Origin: Lysobacterales bacterium
Lineage (GTDB): Bacteria > Pseudomonadota > Gammaproteobacteria > Xanthomonadales > SZUA-36
Assembly: GCA_009692275.1 (NCBI GenBank)
Contig: SHZL01000104.1
Span: 1-8,924, forward strand
Length of the DNA stretch: 8,924 bases
Reading direction: 5' to 3'
The notes beneath the pieces were generated by a model, which saw nothing but the letters and a program-made list of their open reading frames with translations, ran no database searches and was not told where the DNA came from. Position numbers and translations under genes: made by a program. Shown in pieces: positions 6,428 through 8,924 of the stretch (position 1 is the stretch's first letter; every line of letters begins with the position of its first letter).

Positions 6428-8260
6428 TTAATGGGTATTGATCAGGTAAATAACGCTGGCCGCGTTTCCTCCCCGGCCCTGCATGATGGGGTGCTCGGTG
6501 CGCCAGTTCTCGGGAACCAGTCCGGGGAAATCGCCCAGCCCCAGCACGATATCGGTTTTCTGGTCATTGTTGACGTCGGCTGCCTCGATCGAAACCCAGA
6601 TACCGAAAAATTCACTGGCAAATGAGAAGGGCTCGAACGTGAAGTCACCCTTGTTTTCCAGGTAGACAAAACTTTCCGGCTCAGCGGCATTCCATTGCGG
6701 GAACAGCGCAACCACGGCGATGTCCGGATCTCCGTCACCATCAAAATCATTCACCACGCCGCGGGCCGCACCGGGCATGGGGTAAGTAAATTCCCGGGTG
6801 AATTTCAGCCCGCCGTGATTCTTGAACACGCGCACGGAATGTTGCGGCCTCGGTGCGGGAACATTTTTGGCAATGTGATTTCCTACGACGTTATCGCCGT
6901 TGAGCACAACGATATCGATATTGCCATCGCCATCGAAATCACCCAACTCCACACTGTTGCCTCCGAATGCGGGACGGTTTTCTTCGATCAGATGGCGGGT
7001 AAAGGTTTCATCCCCGTTGTTGATGAACACCATGAGTTCCTGGCGCGCCTGTGCAGCCAGCGCCACGATATCCGGCCTGCCGTCATTGTTCATGTCTGCA
7101 ATCGCGCTGCTAATCAAACCTGCCTGTTTGCTGAGTATCGTTTCACGCAATGCCCCGGGCAGGACGCCAGGTGCAATTTCAGCCGGAGCGTCTGGCCACA
7201 GCGTTGCATAGTCCGGCGTCTGCCAGTAAATATCCAACTCGGCCTGTGCATCGCCAAAGACCCCGTCGCCGAAGGCATTGGCAACAATGTCCTTGAGGCC
7301 ATCGCCGTTCAGATCGACATCGTGGAATTTGACAAAGCGCTGCTTGCCATTGACCAGCATGCGGGCCTTGGGTGTGTCTCCTTCGAATTCCCAGTCGGTC
7401 AGCGCCGCGAGACCGACTTTGGTCATCGGGAAGCGGCCATGGGTCAGCACGCGCACGCCTGTTTCCGTCAGGGCCATGTGGATCGGGTCGGTCAGCAGGT
7501 TTGTTTGACCAATCTTTTTCCCGCTGTCGAGATCGAATTCGACGATATCATCCCACTTGTCGAAGCCTGCCTTGCGCTCCCCGCCGCCGACCCAGTCATC
7601 GATGACTGAGCGCCCGACATAGATGCGCCGCCGCTCTTCGTCGACCAGGGTGGCGAGCACCAGCGCATTGGCCTCCAGGTCCAGGTTCGGAACGACCGGC
7701 TTGAAACCCGGCAACAGTGGCGCCTTGGGTCGCTTGATTTCCATATCCGTCCAGGGGAGTGAATTCTCGACAAAGTATGCGCGAATCCTCTGGAGTTCCT
7801 CTTTGCTCATCTCCGGTTCAGGAGGTATTTGCGGCTTGAATACGCCAAAGTCACGACTGAAGCCGTGGCTGTCGGTTAAGGTATAGCGCTTGGTGTAATC
7901 CTGTTGGGGCTCCGCCTCCGGCGGTGCTGGCGAAACTGTCATGTCGTCGAATTCGTCGCCCTTCATACCGACATAATTACCCATGTATTGAATGGCGAAC
8001 GACCAATATTCCCGTGACAAGTCCCTGGGCTCCGGCGCCAGGTGGCAGCGCGTGCAGTGCTGTTGAATCAACTCCTGCGCAGTCAATTCCTGCACATTTG
8101 ATTCCCTGGCGGGCGCATCGGCAGATGCCGGAGCCGCTGCAACCGCCGCAGCGTCCGCAGTTGCAGGCGTATCCGTGCTGGTCGAATTGCACCCCGTGGC
8201 CAGTATGAGCAGGCTCGTCACAAAACCGCACAGCAAAGCTGTTTTCTGGATGGTTATCAC
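6428..8260 (-). CDS. Lipoprotein with haem c motif and FG-GAP/VCBS repeats
   Basis: The protein has 610 residues. A signal sequence ends in LATGC, with Cys 24 the likely lipidated residue. An Ala-rich linker follows (about 31-52), then one haem c site CTRCH (69-73), with Met 93 or Met 99 as possible axial ligands. The remainder carries five FG-GAP-type calcium motifs of the form DxDGDGxxD, starting near residues 316, 389, 441, 505 and 562 (for example DFDGDGNID). Motifs 2 and 5 are NND variants. About 50-75 residue spacing suggests a beta-propeller. It should sit on the periplasmic or outer face of a membrane. The start is GTG at 8258-8260, overlapping the hydrolase stop as GTGA; GGAG lies 9 bases upstream. 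This implies translational coupling. The role is unknown; electron transfer to or from the pathway, or substrate binding, would fit. Confidence 0.88.
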   Translation of the reverse strand: MITIQKTALLCGFVTSLLILATGCNSTSTDTPATADAAAVAAAPASADAPARESNVQELTAQELIQQHCTRCHLAPEPRDLSREYWSFAIQYMGNYVGMKGDEFDDMTVSPAPPEAEPQQDYTKRYTLTDSHGFSRDFGVFKPQIPPEPEMSKEELQRIRAYFVENSLPWTDMEIKRPKAPLLPGFKPVVPNLDLEANALVLATLVDEERRRIYVGRSVIDDWVGGGERKAGFDKWDDIVEFDLDSGKKIGQTNLLTDPIHMALTETGVRVLTHGRFPMTKVGLAALTDWEFEGDTPKARMLVNGKQRFVKFHDVDLNGDGLKDIVANAFGDGVFGDAQAELDIYWQTPDYATLWPDAPAEIAPGVLPGALRETILSKQAGLISSAIADMNNDGRPDIVALAAQARQELMVFINNGDETFTRHLIEENRPAFGGNSVELGDFDGDGNIDIVVLNGDNVVGNHIAKNVPAPRPQHSVRVFKNHGGLKFTREFTYPMPGAARGVVNDFDGDGDPDIAVVALFPQWNAAEPESFVYLENKGDFTFEPFSFASEFFGIWVSIEAADVNNDQKTDIVLGLGDFPGLVPENWRTEHPIMQGRGGNAASVIYLINTH

Positions 8261-8924
8261 TCCCAGCTACTCCACATTTTTTTAGCCTCAAGCCATTGTT
8301 CGGCACTCATGCCCGGATTGTCCTCGGGCATCATCCTCGCGCCCGGGTGCTGATGATACGGACGTGTCCAGGTACCCCGTTCATACAGCGACTCGATATT
8401 CTGACGATATACTTTATCCACATCGTTGTGATGCAGAGGATCCTGATGCAGCCACAGATTCTTCGGATGAATCGGCTGGGTATACATCTCCCGGAACAGC
8501 TCGGTGCGCAGGTCCTTCATCCAGTTACTGTTGAGGTTCATGGCGCGAAACTGGCGCAGCGCCTCGATGTCGATAATGGCTGACAGGATCGTATTGTTGC
8601 CCGCCGCGCTGTGGCTCAGCACCTCGCCACGATATCCAATCATATGACCGTTGCCACCGGCAATGTCGATGGGATGGCGTGACGACGCCGACAGGTACAC
8701 CGGGCCGATGTTGGGACACAGCATGTACACCGTGTTGAAATCGGCATGCCCGCGGTTCTGCACCATCCAGCCGCCTCCTGGCGTGCCACCGAAGTTGGTC
8801 ATGGGCACGGCTTCCGACGGACGGTAAACCACTTCGGCACCGTTGAATGCCAGCGCACGCACGGCCTCCGGGTACTCACCATCGGAGCAACAGATGGTGC
8901 CGATATTGCCGATGTCATGGGTTT
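8257..8924 (-). CDS. Nitrilase/amidase-fold carbon-nitrogen hydrolase, C-terminal part (5' end outside window)
   Basis: The frame is open from the right edge to TGA at 8257-8259, showing 221 residues. It contains GTICCSDGEYPEA, which matches the nucleophile segment of carbon-nitrogen hydrolases such as nitrilases, aliphatic amidases and formamidases (consensus IC-x-D-x-x-[YF]PE). Cys 12 of the visible part (bases 8887-8889) is the expected nucleophile, and GAEVVYRPS follows as usual. The catalytic Glu and Lys lie upstream, outside the window. The DG-Y-PE pattern is closer to aliphatic amidase/formamidase than to nitrilase proper. A long C-terminal tail rich in His and Trp follows the core (about the last 90 residues), with no recognised domain. 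The GTG at 8860-8862 is an internal Val, not the start. The enzyme would hydrolyse an amide or nitrile, releasing ammonia or an amine. It is likely cytoplasmic, though an exported form cannot be excluded without the N-terminus. Confidence 0.85.
   Translation of the reverse strand, partial: THDIGNIGTICCSDGEYPEAVRALAFNGAEVVYRPSEAVPMTNFGGTPGGGWMVQNRGHADFNTVYMLCPNIGPVYLSASSRHPIDIAGGNGHMIGYRGEVLSHSAAGNNTILSAIIDIEALRQFRAMNLNSNWMKDLRTELFREMYTQPIHPKNLWLHQDPLHHNDVDKVYRQNIESLYERGTWTRPYHQHPGARMMPEDNPGMSAEQWLEAKKMWSSWE
8270..8273 (-). promoter_or_regulatory. Shine-Dalgarno site for the haem/FG-GAP lipoprotein, inside the hydrolase gene
   Basis: GGAG on the minus strand lies 9 bases before the GTG at 8258-8260. 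It is within the last codons of the hydrolase. With the GTGA stop/start overlap it supports translational coupling of the two genes. Confidence 0.55.

Larger units (their letters stand above)
421..8924 (-). other. Putative six-gene operon (hydrolase, haem lipoprotein, receptor, FMO, SDR, FAD oxidoreductase)
   Basis: All six genes run on the minus strand with one 4-base overlap and gaps of 31, 94, 50 and 42 bases in transcription order. No strong terminator is visible between them. The first gene and the promoter lie beyond the right edge, so more genes may belong to it. Grouping is inferred from spacing and direction only. Confidence 0.7.

Noticed and set aside
5942..6625. Plus-strand open frame of 227 codons across the receptor/lipoprotein junction
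   Set aside because: It covers parts of two well-supported genes and the product is low-complexity Ser/Pro-rich, as expected for a shadow frame.
6695..7609. Plus-strand open frame of 304 codons antisense to the haem/FG-GAP lipoprotein
   Set aside because: It lies wholly inside a gene with clear lipobox, haem and calcium motifs on the other strand, and its product shows no recognisable motif. High GC with repeated Asp/Gly codons readily leaves the opposite frame open.
8277..8283. A7 run on the minus strand near the end of the hydrolase gene, considered as a frameshift site
   Set aside because: The normal frame continues cleanly to a stop overlapping the next start, and no downstream structure or alternative-frame extension supports programmed slippage.

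Overview
The window looks like a piece of a Gram-negative, probably proteobacterial, chromosome. The support is a TonB-dependent outer-membrane receptor with a signal peptide, a lipoprotein with a lipobox, and a VapC-type PIN toxin. The exact taxon cannot be read from the sequence. A marine gammaproteobacterium or a sphingomonad would fit the gene content, but that is only a guess.

Layout. The left edge holds the 3' part of a plus-strand VapC-like toxin gene (2-259), ending in two small hairpins. Facing it on the minus strand is a 34-codon C-terminal remnant of a ParE/RelE-type toxin (about 318-425), with no start and no upstream body. From 421 to the right edge everything is one co-directional minus-strand series. 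In transcription order it is: the 3' part of a nitrilase/amidase-fold carbon-nitrogen hydrolase (8924-8257, truncated by the window); a lipoprotein with one haem c motif and five FG-GAP/VCBS calcium-binding motifs (8260-6428); a BtuB-like TonB-dependent receptor (6396-4483); a flavin-containing monooxygenase (4388-2883); a classical short-chain dehydrogenase (2832-2044); and a phytoene-desaturase-like FAD oxidoreductase (2001-421). Spacings are a 4-base overlap, then 31, 94 (82 if the upstream TTG is used), 50 and 42 bases. This fits one operon whose promoter lies beyond the right edge.

How the genes may work together (inference). The receptor would import a small molecule across the outer membrane. 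The haem lipoprotein would act in the periplasm or at the cell surface as an electron-transfer or binding partner. The hydrolase would cleave a C-N bond. The FMO, SDR and FAD oxidoreductase would carry out successive oxidations in the cytoplasm. The substrate is not identifiable; a nitrogen-containing or terpenoid/steroid-like compound is possible. No regulator, transporter permease, RNA gene, CRISPR array or insertion sequence was seen.

The most interesting points are the unusual gene combination with translational coupling between the hydrolase and the haem/FG-GAP lipoprotein, the decapitated ParE-like toxin exactly at the operon end beside a second toxin gene of another family, and the apparent base-composition change between the two halves of the operon.
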